Source: Tiliqua scincoides (taxonomy: Eukaryota; Chordata; Lepidosauria; Squamata; Scincidae). From it: a stretch of DNA of 64,000 bases. Location of the stretch: assembly GCF_035046505.1 (NCBI RefSeq), contig NC_089823.1, positions 26,646,388-26,710,387 of the forward strand, written 5' to 3'. This document shows, in pieces, positions 33,256-44,690 of the stretch. The position numbers and the translations under genes were made by a program. A model generated the notes under the pieces. It did not search any database. It was given only the letters and a program-made list of their open reading frames with translations, and was not told where the DNA came from. Within the stretch, counting starts at the first letter, position 1, and every line of letters starts with the position of its first letter.

Positions 33256-33694
33256 CAGCCCAATCCTAACTAAATTCCCCCCCACCCCCACCAATGCAGC
33301 CATGGCAGCAGAGAATGCACTTCACCCAGTGGGGGTGCAATCCAGAGGTCTCCTCTTGAGAAGGGAACTTTCTTTTTGCTACCCAAATGCGTCTCCTTGG
33401 AACTACTCGGATCTTTCTTTTACAGAACTGTGGCGAGTAAGGGAGAGGAAATGGGGAAGAAATGGAGCTAGGATGCCAGTGTACTCAAGTGCTGCTGGTA
33501 ACCCCCATTTCCTCATTCCTCCCCCTCCCTGCCCCATTTCTTCCTTTGTCCACCTCTGCCTCCACCTCCACCTTACCAGTGCTGGCAGCAGGAGGCCTTC
33601 CTGCTAGTAGCCTTGTCACACAAGCCACCACTGCAGCACTTCTGCTGTCAGAGTGTGTCTTCCACCAGCAGAAAGTCCAGTTAGGATTGGGCTG
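33256..33694. mobile_element. Long MITE copy with TAA duplication
   Basis: CAGCCCAATCCTAACTAAAT ... CCAGTTAGGATTGGGCTG: terminal inverted repeats of about 16 bp, TAA on both sides (33253-33255, 33695-33697), 439 bp. No transposase coding. Confidence 0.75.
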
Positions 33695-33805
33695 TAAGTC
33701 TGCTCAGTGCTGAAATGGGTGACCATCCCAGAACCCCACACACAGAGCCCTGAGTTTCACTGTGTAAGAAAGGCAGAATAGAATATCCACGTAACAAAAT
33801 AAATG

Positions 33806-34245
33806 CAGTGCATCCGCTGTATCCACGGGTCCCATATCAACAGATTCAACCAACTGCAGATCAAAAATTTATTCAGAAAAAAAGTTCCACTTACCCTGCT
33901 ATAGCCCCCTGCCATGTCACAAATCACAGACCTTCTCACCATTTCCCAGATCTTTCCAGTGCTCACTTCTCATTTGACTGGCACTCCGCCATTTCACATA
34001 CTTTTGAAAAAACAATACTGTACTTTACTATGCAATGGGCGCAATTTTACACCACTTTATAAGCATAGCATGTGATGGGCCGCTGGGATTGGTGGACCAC
34101 TGTGAGATACAGGAAGCTGGTCTAGATGAGCCTATGGCCTGATCCAACGGGGCTGTTCTTATGTTCCGACTTGCGTGTCTGGGTTTTGGGGGATTCCGCA
34201 TGGAGTACTGGAATCAAACTCCCGCTGATGTGGTGAGCCCACTGT
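33806..34245. mobile_element. Tigger-like (Tc1/mariner) element, split by CR1
   Basis: Starts 'CAGTGCATCCGCTGTATCCA' then 'cgggtcccatatcaacagat' and 'tcaaccaactgcagatcaaa', the word order of Tigger-type termini. The right end 'gtggtgagcccactg' is followed by TA. A CR1 3' end is nested at 34071-34166. Confidence 0.5.
34071..34166 (+). mobile_element. CR1 3' end, short
   Basis: 'ccactgtgagatacaggaag' ... 'ggcctgatccaacggggctg' 'ttcttatgttc': only the last ~95 bp of CR1, nested in the Tigger-like element. Confidence 0.8.
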
Positions 34246-34740
34246 ACATATGTTCTGACCCCTGTCACCAGATACAACATGAACCCTGGGTTTAAAAGAC
34301 ATACCTTATATAGATACTTTTCAAATTATAAGTTTATAGAACAATACATGCACACATTGTCTCATCTGAAGCACAAAATCTGCACGTCTTCACTCAGATA
34401 TTGCATTTTCCCAGCAAACTGCAAAATGTTGTTCCTAGGACCATGCAAGCTCATGCACACCCCTAATAGCTCAGTCTTTGTTCTTAGGACAGCAGTCTGG
34501 AATGCAGGTGTATGTGTATCACAGTTTGTCATGTCTGATCCAGCTGTTCCTTTTGATATGAGTGTTAGCACATGATGAATGGAGATATGCAGGGAATGTT
34601 TGTTGCTATCGTGTAAGGGACCTGACACAGGGGTCCTTACGATATGAGAGGGAGACACAGAAAATTTGCCTTTGTAAAGCACACTTGGTCACCAGAGTTG
34701 CACAATGTTCACTCTCCCATTCATTCATTCATTCACTCAC
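34246..34740. other. Unassigned sequence
   Basis: No recognised repeat; short (ATTC)n-like run near 34722-34740. Confidence 0.4.
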
Positions 34741-34743
34741 TCA

Positions 34744-35313
34744 CAGCACAATCCTCCATGGCTGCCAAACTGGTCTGGTGCATGCTGCCAAGCAACAGCC
34801 ATCATGAAACTGCCAGAAAGCACTTTGTGATGGCCAAGCAGAAGTAGGCACCAGCACAAAGGCCTGCACAGGTGCATGCTGGCCTCTTGCACCAGTGGAA
34901 GAGGCACTGGGCACAGAGATGGATAAGTTCCACACTGAGCGGTGCAGAGGTGGACTGGAGCAGGAAGGGTGGTAGTGGAGAGGGGGAGTAATGAGGCAGG
35001 GGAGGGCTGACCGGACCTGGGCAGGATAGTGGCAGAGACTCCCAATGGATCCTATCCACCTTCTTGGGCCTGATCCACTGAACAGGGCTGCTTGGATCTG
35101 CACTAGCAATTTTGCTGGTGCAGATCTGAGTAGCCCCATGGTGACTGCTGGGGCATACTCCAGGGCAGTCAGTTAAGCCCTGCAGTCAATTAATGCAGTC
35201 AATTACGCAGGGAGACTCCAGGACAAGGAGAACTCCGTGCTTAGGATGCAGCAGAGGCCATCCCAGCCCCACTCCATTACAGTGCTGATATTTAGTCAGA
35301 ACTGAGCTGTCAC
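34744..35313. mobile_element. Long-MITE-like region
   Basis: 'TCA|CAGCACAATCCTCC' at the left, and the family hairpin 'gatctgcactagcaat...tgctggtgcagatc' at about 35095-35127, followed by 'gtagccccatggtg'. A matching right terminus was not found, so borders are provisional. Confidence 0.35.
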
Positions 35314-35316
35314 TCA

Positions 35317-35405
35317 CAGCACAATCCTATACATGTCTACTCAGAAGGAAGTTTGCAGAGTTCAATGGGACTTACTTCCAGGAAAGTGTTCATAGGATTG
35401 CAGCC
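35317..35405. mobile_element. Short MITE, well preserved
   Basis: CAGCACAATCCTATACATG ... 'gttcaatgggacttacttcc' ... TTCATAGGATTGCAGCC, with TCA on both sides (35314-35316, 35406-35408). A good reference copy of the ~89-bp family. Confidence 0.85.
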
Positions 35406-35408
35406 TCA

Positions 35409-36829
35409 CTTGCTAGTGGTTTGAAACTGAATCTTCTCTTCACTCCCATAAACATCTCTTCTGCTCACAGTGCCAAAAGAACTTGTTGGTAATCCTTCAG
35501 GGCTCAGACAGGACTGATATCTAAGAACATTCTCATTAAATGTTAATTAAAATTGATTACAAGTGTCAAAGACAAAGAGTGAAAAGCATATAAGAAAAAT
35601 ATACAGATGTCAAGCCAATAGGTTTCAGTTCCTGTAGTCAGACAGGCCCTTTTTGTTTGAATAACCAGAGGAAAAATTGACATTTAATATGGTCTGTGAA
35701 TACCATAGGAAGACCATGAAAAAGAAACACTCTACCACCACCCCAAAGATCCATGGAACAATCCTTCCTGGCAAGTATGTCAAATATCTTACCAATGTGG
35801 TTCAGATAATAGAAAGTGTGATTTAAAAGCATGGATACTTTCAAAAGAAGTAAATGTTTCATATACAGTGGTAGAAGGCTAGAAGATTGTATGATGGTGA
35901 AAGAAAAGACGTATGACTACATGGAGCAGAATTTATATCTCACATCAGGAACAAATAATTTATTTGCTGGACCAAAACAAAGTCCATGTGGTCCAACACT
36001 CTCTCTCCAACAGTGCTCAACCAGATTCCCTGAGAAACACATTAGCAGAGCAAGATGGCAATAACTACTTCCTGTACTCCATGAATTTGTCTGATCTTTT
36101 TTTAGAGTCACCTAAACTACCACCATATCTTATGGTGAATGGTGCCATGTGTTAAGCATGCGTTGTGTGCAATTGGGATTAATTTTGTTTTGCTTTGTTT
36201 TTCCCTCTATTTTTTTTGCCCATTTCCCCCTTTTTTAAACATTTCTAAATCTTCAGAGGAATTTGGGAGGCTGTAGCCTCCCAAAGGGACTGCCTGGCAT
36301 CATAGAGACAAGAGCCATTACTCTGGGGTGTTCCTCCAAGGTTTGAAACACCATTCCGCAAAAGTCACAAGTACAAGAAGCACTGGACGTGACTTATGAC
36401 TTGGATTGCTCTGTCTTCATACCTGGAATCAGTTGAAGACAACAGCTCCTTGCCAACAATCCTGCTGAGCCCACCAATTGGCAGCCAAGTCCACCTGTCT
36501 AGGTAAACTGGCATGAAGAAACAGCCAGGTTGTTTTCCTTCACCCAATTGCGTGACTCTAGGAAATAATCAAACCAGAGTACTTAAAGTTAAACGCTAAG
36601 CCTTCACCTGACTTGTGGAGGTCCCTGGAGATCAGGGAGGTGTGATGGACTCTTCAAGCTGACGTTGGAGTAAGTATCAGATAAAGAACAGTGAGATTTA
36701 GAAAAATTAGAAAATTACTTGCTTTTACTTTATCTTGTCAGTAAAAGTTGCCTGCCTGATAGTGCGTTTTGTCACACTGGGCACTACCAATGCCCAGGCA
36801 ATGTCCCAAGCCTGCTTGCTTTATTCCTT
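35409..36829. other. Unassigned sequence
   Basis: 1.4 kb without recognised repeats or supported exons. Confidence 0.4.
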
Positions 36830-37240
36830 CCTCCTTGCAAGGCAAGACTGTGTAATGGAAAGAGACTATTTTCCGAGAGACGTTAATTCTTGCAAAAGAA
36901 ATCCCATTGGCTGCTATGTGTATCTAGTGTTCATCGAGTATGAAAAGCCCAGGGACAGTTGCAGGTAAAATGCCAGAAAATAGACTGATGTACATGGAGC
37001 TAATTGCTCCAGTTCAACAAAAGTAAAAAATAAAACCTCGGGGAAATACCTCAGCAAGCGCCACGGCTCCAGAGAACGCTGAGTCAACAAAAGAGGGCAA
37101 AATCGGATAAATGAGAATGCAAAGTCAATTTGCTTAGCTGTTCTTAACAGCCATCTTTAATTTATAGCCTCTGGGGTTTAAATGGAGACGATTAAAACTG
37201 AATTAACAAAAATATAGATGGAGTACAGGCAAAAAAACTC
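36830..37240. other. Possible conserved non-coding element
   Basis: Repeat-free, with AT-rich homeodomain-type words (tttaatttatagcc, gattaaaactgaattaac), a ggagctaattgctcc near-palindrome at about 36996-37010, and retained CpGs. The texture resembles a vertebrate developmental enhancer; untested. Confidence 0.3.
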
Positions 37241-37878
37241 CCTGACAGCACAATCTCCGCAAGTGCCTCCTACAGAAAGAAGTAGAGGCAACATTGGTTG
37301 GGAGGCTGAGCTTGATCAGAAGAAATAACTTTTTCTCTCTCTAGGCATTATCTGACCCTTTCTCCAGTATGCTGAGGACAGCATTTTGGCTCACAAGCAC
37401 TCAGGATGAGCAAGAAAAATGTTCTTGGTATGGCATGCCATTTGTTATTGTTAAGTCGGACTTTATTTTGAGTTGTTCAGCTCACATTTGCTTGCCTTGA
37501 ATTCTCTTGTTTTTGCTCCCCATTCATTTTTGTGATGGAGGGGTGGAAGAGTTTACCTGGTTGAGAAAGAGAGTTGAGGGCTTTGTTTTCTTTCATCAGT
37601 TGTCACCATGTACAAGGAGTGTCAGATCTCTTTCTGATGGCTTCCTCCAGGAGGTTACCTTTTCTTTCCTACAGTGCCTTGGTTGTCGTATTCCCACAAG
37701 CCTTGACTCCCCACAGCAGGTGGAATTCAATCTCTTGAGTCTTATCTATGAAAAATACTTTAGACATCACAGTAAATAAAAGCTTGTGCTGTACTCTGGC
37801 GACACATCCAGTCATTTGGCAAACAAAAGCAAGCAACAGGTATACCAGGTGACAAACCAATGAAAAAGACTGTTGTTG
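37241..37878. other. Unassigned sequence
   Basis: No recognised repeat or exon. Confidence 0.4.
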
Positions 37879-37886
37879 AACTAAAG

Positions 37887-38331
37887 CAGGGGTGCCCAAA
37901 CCCCAGCCCGGGGGCCACTTGCAGCCCTCAGGGGCTCCCAATCAGGCCCTTGGGGAGCCCCCAGTCTCCAATGAGCCTCTGGCCCTCCAGAGACTTGCTG
38001 GAGCCCATGCTGGCCCAATGCAACTGCTCTCAGCAAGAGGACAACTATTCAACCTCTCACCTGAGCTGTGGGACGAGGGCTCCCTCCACTACCTGCTGTT
38101 TCACATCTGTGATGCAGCAGTGGCAGCGAAGGAAAGGCTGGCCTTGCTTTGTGCAAGGCCTTTTATAGGCCTTGAGCTACTGCAAGACCATTCATTCATA
38201 TAAATTCCATCTCTAATATATTCATTTATGTAAATTTATTCAAATTTTAAATTAATTCTTTTTTTCCCGGCCCCCAACACAGTGTCAGAGAGATGATGTG
38301 GCCCTCCAGCCAAAATGTTTGAACACTCCTA
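37887..38331. mobile_element. hAT non-autonomous element (CAGGGG family), copy 2
   Basis: Same family as 8620-9044: CAGGGGTGCCCAAACCCCAG ... ATGTTTGAACACTCCTA. AACTAAAG at 37879-37886 and 38332-38339 is a perfect 8-bp duplication. It is longer than copy 1 by a ~35 bp stretch near 38112-38147. Confidence 0.88.
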
Positions 38332-38339
38332 AACTAAAG

Positions 38340-39373
38340 CAATGAACCATCAAAGCGAATAAAAAGGTTCATCAAATAAACTTCCAAACAGTACATGAAG
38401 TGTTTATATTTTTACTACCTAAAAATGTAATGACCTTAACGTTCAATTTAAATCTACCCAAACTGCTATTTGGCCCCTGGGTACCACACACCTCTCATCT
38501 AGTGGTGCCCACAGAAGTATGTCTTTCTATAACTTGATTGTGACTTCTAGCCAAGATTAGTATGTTTGGTAGCAAACCTGAGTTTAATGTTGCATAACAT
38601 GTGAAATGGTCCTTTGCCACCTCATTTGCGGGGGAGGGGGAATCATATGTTAGGAATAATCCCCCATATGAACAATTCCAACATTGCAATTTCAGTAAGC
38701 TCCTTCAAAAAAAAATGTTTTTAAGTCTATTTAACCACATAAATCTGGTTATTTTCTTTAACCACATAAATCTGAAGATATTTTTGTTGGGTTGAGCAAG
38801 TCTGGCCTGAGACATTTTGCTGCCTGAGGCAAAGGACAAGACAGCGCATCCCAAACAGTCTGGTGAAGGAAGAGGGGTGTCGCAGGAAGAGTAATTGAGC
38901 TTATGGTGTTTTTTTTTCCCCATCCCAGTAAGGCTGCTTACTCATTCCCTCCCACTGCTTGTTCCTCACATGGTCCCTTTATGTTTAAATGGGCTGTGCA
39001 AAGAACAAGTGAGTTGAGTCAAGTAGTTCACCATTGCCCACATGGTTGTCAGGTATGGGCAGTAGCGATCCACTTCCTTACCAACTTACCAACTGGCCCA
39101 TTCCTCACTCCTTCAAGTTCAAAGGGACCAGACAAAGGAAGGAGAAAGGGGACTGGCTAAGGAAGGGGAAGCTGATGATCCACTTTTAGTGAGTGGGAAG
39201 TGGATCAATGTGGCGGACTGGACAGGGCCATAATATTCATAAGGCTGACTAGGCTGAAGTCTAGGGACCCCCACAGGGATTGGGGGGCGCCACCTTTTTC
39301 TTTTTTTTACTGAGGCACTGTAACTTGCACCATAGGGCTCCAATGGCACTTTGTACTCTGTGTCATAGCAATA
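38340..39373. other. Unassigned, with a hAT-like relic
   Basis: 38790-38870 ('cattttgctgcctgaggcaa', 'aggacaagacagcgcatccc') resembles the right part of the relics at 51915-52200 and 59268-59505. The rest is unassigned. Confidence 0.35.
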
Positions 39374-39432
39374 CATGTACACAGTGCTTTTTTTGTAAGA
39401 AAAAAGGTGCAGGAACTCACAACTTGTTGATC

Positions 39433-39436
39433 ATTT

Positions 39437-39465
<29 letters not shown>
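39433..39465. repeat. (ATTT)n tetranucleotide repeat
   Basis: About eight ATTT units inside the hAT element. Confidence 0.95.
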
Positions 39466-39467
<2 letters not shown>

Positions 39468-39517
39468 AACCATTTTTATTGGAGAAATAAAATATTTTTT
39501 ATGTGCTTCCCCCCTAA

Positions 39518-39561
39518 AGATGAATTTACTTCTGAGTAGACATACATAGGATTGGGCTGTC
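39518..39561. mobile_element. Short MITE, terminal fragment
   Basis: 'atttacttctgagtagacat' then 'acataggattgggctg' is the right half of the short MITE. Confidence 0.6.
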
Positions 39562-40087
39562 AATCTCCACATGCCCTTCCCCCTAGCTACTTTTTCTACA
39601 CAAGGGGAAAAATACAGGTGCACTTGTAGTGTGTAGTATGTAGTGTGGCACTACTTCAAGGAGAGGAAGCAGTGAATGGATTCCGAAAAATGGTTTACAT
39701 GAGTTCCATGTAGTAAAAATACTCTAAGCAACTGTGGAAGTAAGAACAAAAAAGAAATTCTTACACAAGAGGGGTCCTTAGGTGCACACAGAAACAGCTA
39801 TGTTTGCAAACAAGCGATTAAATATGGTTTAATTTAGGTATCCGAATACTCTGTGTCTTTGGGAAGGCGCTTGACATGCAATTGTATGTTCTCTGCTGCC
39901 CTGAGCAGCTGCTGCGCATTGCTGGAGAGGAGCTGCAAATGCTGGCTGGCAGAGGGCATGCTTGTGGGGGAAGGATGAGGAAGATCTCTGGCAAGGCTGG
40001 ACAGCACATTGTACAAACGTAGAATCCCTTTTCACCTGCCCTTAGCATGTGAAAACGGGTGCAGATATATATCTCTGCCAGGATTAA

Positions 40088-40556
40088 GAGCCCAATCCTA
40101 GGTATGTCTACTCTGAAGTTAGTCTCGTTCTAGTCAATGGAGCTTACTCCCAGGAAAGTGCCTAGGATTGCAGCCTAAGACCCCAATCCTATGCATGTCT
40201 ACTCACAAGTCCACTTTAGTGAATGGGGCTTACTGTGGATAGGATGGCAGCCTCAGGGCCCAATCCTGTGCCTGTCTCCTCAGAAGTCAGTCCCATTAGA
40301 GTCAATGGGGCTTCCTCCCAGGAAGGTGTGGAGAGGACTGCAGCCTCAGAGCCCTTCTTCTGCCTGTCTACTCAGGTTGCAAGGCTATGACACTTTCCCT
40401 GGGAGTAAGCCCCATTGAACACAATGGAACTTACTTCTGAGTAGACATGCATAGGCTTGGGCTCTCAGGCTGCAAGGCTATGCACCCTTTCCCAGGAGCA
40501 AACCCATTGAGCACAATGAGACTTACTTCTGAGTAGACACGCTTAGGCTCGCGCTG
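40088..40556. repeat. End-to-end array of six short MITEs sharing target triplets
   Basis: Units begin at 40088, 40179, 40256, 40349, 40375 and 40468. Consecutive units are separated by a single TAA (40085, 40176) or TCA (40253, 40346, 40372, 40465) triplet, so each triplet serves as the right flank of one unit and the left flank of the next. The first three units run in one orientation and the last two in the opposite one; the fourth is a truncated stub. Unit length is 75-92 bp; identity is moderate. Confidence 0.88.
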
Positions 40557-41001
40557 CAGATTGGCACGGGGGCTGCACCAGCCAGCTTCCTTTCCTTCCT
40601 CCTTCACCAAGACAGTACCTGGGCGTTCCGTGGGTGCCGCAGCCCGTCTCCCTGGCTGGCTGGCTGTCCGTCCTCCTCGGCGTCGGCACATGTCCCCCAC
40701 GCCCTCCACTGGCTTGGAAGCTGCATGGGGAAGCAGAGTGTGGGGGGAGGCGGGCTGGGCTCAGGCGAGAGTTTGGGGATGGGGGCAGTAGGGGGTCGTT
40801 GTGCGGTCAGGCAGGGGCCAGGCGCACGCCCACCCTGCACCCCCCAGCACCCACCCAGTGAATGCCTCTGTTTTGCTCCCCCCAATGCCTCCGAAGGGGA
40901 GGGGCCCCTGCAAAAAGGTGCCGGAACTCCGTCCCCCCGCGTTCCATTAGAAAAAAAGCCCTGCATGTACATATTTATCCATATATATATACTCTCATAA
41001 G

Positions 41002-41004
<3 letters not shown>

Positions 41005-41081
<77 letters not shown>
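41005..41081. repeat. Compound (TC)n(AC)n microsatellite
   Basis: TC run at 41005-41047 followed directly by an AC run to 41081. Confidence 0.98.
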
Positions 41082-41083
<2 letters not shown>

Positions 41084-42040
41084 CTTTAATGCTGTATTGT
41101 ATACTGGTTCCTTTAAAAAAAAATTATTCACAAAGAATTGTGAACAGTATTGAACAATTATACCCCCAAAATATGCTTTCCTGAAGAGTTCTACTCGCAC
41201 AATAAAACTATTTAAAAAAATTATGAATAGAATTCATCAGAAGACCCTCAAAATGGATACCGTGCCAGGGTCAGGCTGTCAGCTATAGTGGGGTAAACGA
41301 CTGAAATGTTGGAGGGGGCCTGAAATATCTGAAAGCCTAAGGGGCTGGCCATGGGTTAATATGGCCCGGGGACTGAAGTGGTGGCAGCAGTGGCAGATTC
41401 AAACTGAAGGGCACCCCAAATCCACTGCCCACCCTGATGCAAGCTACAACATCAGGGCCAGCCCTGGGGTTGGCTATTTTACAAACTCCTACCCACACGA
41501 ATATGAGAGGGTTGCATCCTTGTACTTCAACATTACCACCTCCAAAATAAGTGCACAATCAGCCCTGAGGTCGACTTTTTAAAATTCAGCCTTTGGTGGG
41601 AAGCTGATTTAGTTAGTCTTGTAAAGCACAAAGTACATAGCTGGCAGCTTATGAAGAATACATTTTAAAAGCCAATCACTTTTGATGAAAGTAATGTGTT
41701 GGGAGAGGGTTTAATTAAACATACGATAACTATGTTTAAACATAACTATCTGGCTGGATTCATATCTGGCTAGATTCATATTTCATGGTAAATTATTTCC
41801 ATTTTACCCATTCCACAGGCCAAGCACAATACCTATCCTTGGGAAGAGAATCAAGAATTAGCCTCAGAACTGCTGTTTACAGTACTGTTCAATAACTGCG
41901 AGTAATTTGGTGGACTGAGGCACTAGAAAAATCTTACATTTCCCCCAAAGTACAGCAAGCTAGTTGCACAATTGTTGTCCTACACAATTATAATCAATCA
42001 GAGGAAAATTAAAAGAGTAAAACAGAGCACCCCCAATACC
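41082..42040. other. Unassigned AT-rich sequence
   Basis: Small duplicated words near 41706-41785 ('ggctggattcatatctggct'); otherwise nothing recognised. Confidence 0.4.
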
Positions 42041-42780
42041 ATTCTGATGGCCACATCATCCCAGCTACAAATGACTTTTTTTTCCAGCCAAGAAACCAAA
42101 AAGGTGCCTTTAATCTTTCCATTCTTTTCTGCTCTGGCTCAGCCAGATTGGGTCAAGAGAGACTGCCTTTGATTGACGACAGAAACCCAACAGTGCTTGG
42201 CCTTCCTTTGCCAAGTCCACAGCTGTAGTAATGACTGACAAGGCCCTACATAAGAGCACGAGAGCTTTTCATAAAGATGAGTCTCTGTGCATTTTGAAAG
42301 CTGCAGTTGAATCTGAGCAGGTGACAGGCAAAAAACATTTTTCATGAAAGAGACAAATTGGGTATCTGGATGCAAACCCATATGTGCTCTGCGTAAGCAT
42401 AAATGTTAAAGGGGCTACAAGACAAAGAGAATGTTTTATCTTCTTCTGCCAATGTTTGGCCACCAAGGGGCTAAAGCAGGCTCGTAAACAGTCACAGGCC
42501 TTGGTGACTTCATTGGACTTCATTGCCTCTAGGTGGCCAGACAGGAGCAATGAGTCAATTGGAGAAAAGGTGGTACTCTTCCACCTCCCAGGCCATGTGC
42601 TGCAAATTGCTAACACAAGCTGTCTGCCCACCCACATTCATGTTAGTCATTTGCACCACAAGATAAAAGCTCCATATTTACCAAGGCAGTTCCTGCCTGG
42701 TCGCCTGAAGGCAATTCTGGAGACATGCATGAATTCAGAATACATCATTCCACAAAAAGAATGAAAATTGCATAGCTAAA
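42041..42780. other. Possible conserved non-coding element or cryptic exon
   Basis: A 740-bp repeat-free block, open in both directions for 120 or more codons (plus 42384-42764, minus 42269-42637). Neither frame is recognisable. Long openness on both strands together with lack of repeats fits a constrained non-coding block better than a gene. Confidence 0.27.
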
Positions 42781-43073
42781 CTATGCCCATCTTGGTCTAC
42801 TCTAATCTGCTCAATTAATTTAAATAAATTAAATTCTACTTTATCCCACAATATGTAGTGATATAAAGATATTAAATAATAACTATCTTTACTAACTAGA
42901 GAGAGTTTATTTATTCTTTGCTAGATCATTTTAAATGCAGTGCCTGAATTGTGCCTGAATTAAGACATTAATTCAGGCAAGCACCTGGCATCGAACCACC
43001 TTTCAAAATAACAACTTCAATTAAAACCCATCTTCTATGATGCATGATTTATGAATTATTTCCTACTGATTGA
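42781..43073. other. Unassigned AT-rich sequence
   Basis: Nothing recognisable. Confidence 0.4.
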
Positions 43074-43615
43074 GAGCCCAATCCTGTGGTCTGGGCTGCA
43101 CCTCCGCAGCGTGGACCACAGTCACAAACTTGCTGTAAGGCATGTTTGCGGGGCTTACCGCCGGGCTCCCACCGGAGGTGGCTCAACTCCAGCCGGTGCT
43201 GAGCCGCTACCCGGTGGGCACCCGCGTTCTGTGGCTTGGCGGTGCCTGTGACCGCTGGACTGTGGAACAGGAGGTGGAGGCATGTCCAGGGGTGTGGGGG
43301 AGGCGTTCCGGGGAGGGGGGAGGCGTGGTTGGGGCATTCCGATGGGTGGGGGAGAGGCGGGTCCATGGAGCCAAGCTCCGCAGGATCCAGGGCGCTCGGG
43401 CAGGGCTGCGCGCCCCACACGAGTGCCTTCACCAAACAGTCGCCACTAAAGTGAGTAGTCCCATTGCGGGACTGCTTCCCTTACTCGGGGGAAGGGGATG
43501 AATGTCCCCTTCTCCCGAGGAGCTTCCCGTGGTAGCATGGGTGGCTCTGGATCCAGCGGGAGCCCGTCAGGGAGCTGTCGGGTCCCGTAGCTCTGGGCAG
43601 CTCAGGATTGGGCTG
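43074..43615. mobile_element. Long-MITE-like element, CpG-rich
   Basis: GAGCCCAATCCTGTGG at left and CTCAGGATTGGGCTG at right are inverted. The interior is strikingly GC/CpG-rich compared with its surroundings. The flanking triplets do not match, so borders are uncertain. Confidence 0.45.
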
Positions 43616-43692
43616 CCCATAGGGTATGCTTTCATCTTTACACAGCATTTTCTTCTTCCCCATCTTTGAGGTTGCGGACAATAGGCTACTAA

Positions 43693-44249
43693 TAGCCCAA
43701 TCATAACCCCCACCAGTCTATAGCATTTAGCACCACCAACAGAGCATGTACTGCATTCCATATACTGGGGGAGGGGGGAGAGCAGATGGCCAGCAAGAGG
43801 TAAGTAATAAATATATTTTAAAATATATGTTTTACTTACATCCTGGTCACCCTGCTTGCTGGTCACCATTGGGTCTCTTCAGATATATACCAGCTAATTT
43901 GCTGGTGTAAGTTCAAGGAGAAGAAGGGAGCAGATTTGGATCAGGAAAGGGGGACTAGGACACAGCATGCATGATTGCCATCAAGATCCACCCCGTTCGT
44001 CTCTCAAACCAGCACCACCCCAGTTTGGCCCACTCCCCTCCCTGAACTGCCCACAAACCACCATTATCTCCACCTTACCTGCACTGGAGGAAGGTCCAGG
44101 TGGTTCTGGCTCATGCATGGAGACTCTGGTTGCTTCCACTGGTGACTCTGTAGCACACAACAGCAGAGCAATGTTTGAGCTGTTGCAAGGGAGCTCCTAG
44201 CAATGAATTGGTAGATCTGCTGCTGTAAGACCTGAGTAGGATTGGGGCA
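43693..44249. mobile_element. Long-MITE-like element
   Basis: TAGCCCAATCATAACCCCC at left and AGTAGGATTGGGGCA at right are loosely inverted, with the family hairpin at about 43889-43910 (ccagctaatttgctgg). Flanks are TAA and TTA, not identical. Confidence 0.4.
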
Positions 44250-44261
44250 TTAGACTCAGTT

Positions 44262-44635
44262 GTGATCCTGACCCCTGTATCGCCCAGGGTCAGGAACACA
44301 AAATGCCACCCCATGACACCCCTCCCATATTTGGCATATCTAGAGGCCTTCTGAGAGTTGGAAAGTCTGCCCAGAAGACATTCTGAGGCCTCCAGAAAGT
44401 CTAAAAATATCACTTTCAGTTTTCACCAAAAATCAAAAGTGACTTTTTAGGCCTTCCAGAAGCTTCAGAAGGCCCTCAGGGGGCTGGGGAGCCATAGGCA
44501 GCCTCCCCAGCCCTCAAAAAGTCTTGGAAATGACTGTTTTTAAAAAAGGGCAGCAGGGGAGGAGGTTGCAGCGGCACCCCTCCCAGGTGGCACCACTGGG
44601 TATTTGCCCCCCCCACCGCCCCAGGTATGCCAGTG
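44262..44635. mobile_element. hAT-like relic
   Basis: The right end 'ccaggtatgccagtg' reads, reversed, like the CACTGGCATACCTGGGG terminus of hAT MITEs. The inner 'ggccttctgagagttgg' and 'ggccttccagaagcttcaga' repeat each other loosely. The left border is not clear. Confidence 0.3.
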
Positions 44636-44636
44636 A

Positions 44637-44690
44637 TTAGGCTGCAATCCAATACACTCTCACCTGAGAGTAAGATGCACTGAAGACAGT
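44637..44690. mobile_element. Short MITE fragment
   Basis: 'TTAGGCTGCAATCCAATACA' then 'cacctgagagtaagatgcac' is the left half of the family. Confidence 0.5.

Larger units (their letters stand above)
39382..40963. mobile_element. hAT element, 1.58 kb, perfect TSD
   Basis: Starts CAGTGCTTTTTTTGTAAG, ends 'ccattagaaaaaaagccctg', with internal pairing of 'ggtgcaggaactc' and 'ggtgccggaactc'. CATGTACA flanks both sides (39374-39381 and 40964-40971), exactly duplicated. No transposase reading frame; the length is swollen by nested repeats, notably the MITE array at 40088-40556. The right third (40560-40960) is CpG-rich. Confidence 0.85.

Noticed and set aside
40088-40556. CRISPR-like repeat array
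   Set aside because: Units are diverged MITEs in mixed orientation without spacers; the genome is eukaryotic.
40604-41077. 157-codon minus frame with Arg/Glu and Cys/Val repeats
   Set aside because: Produced by translating the TC/AC microsatellite and CpG-rich hAT sequence.
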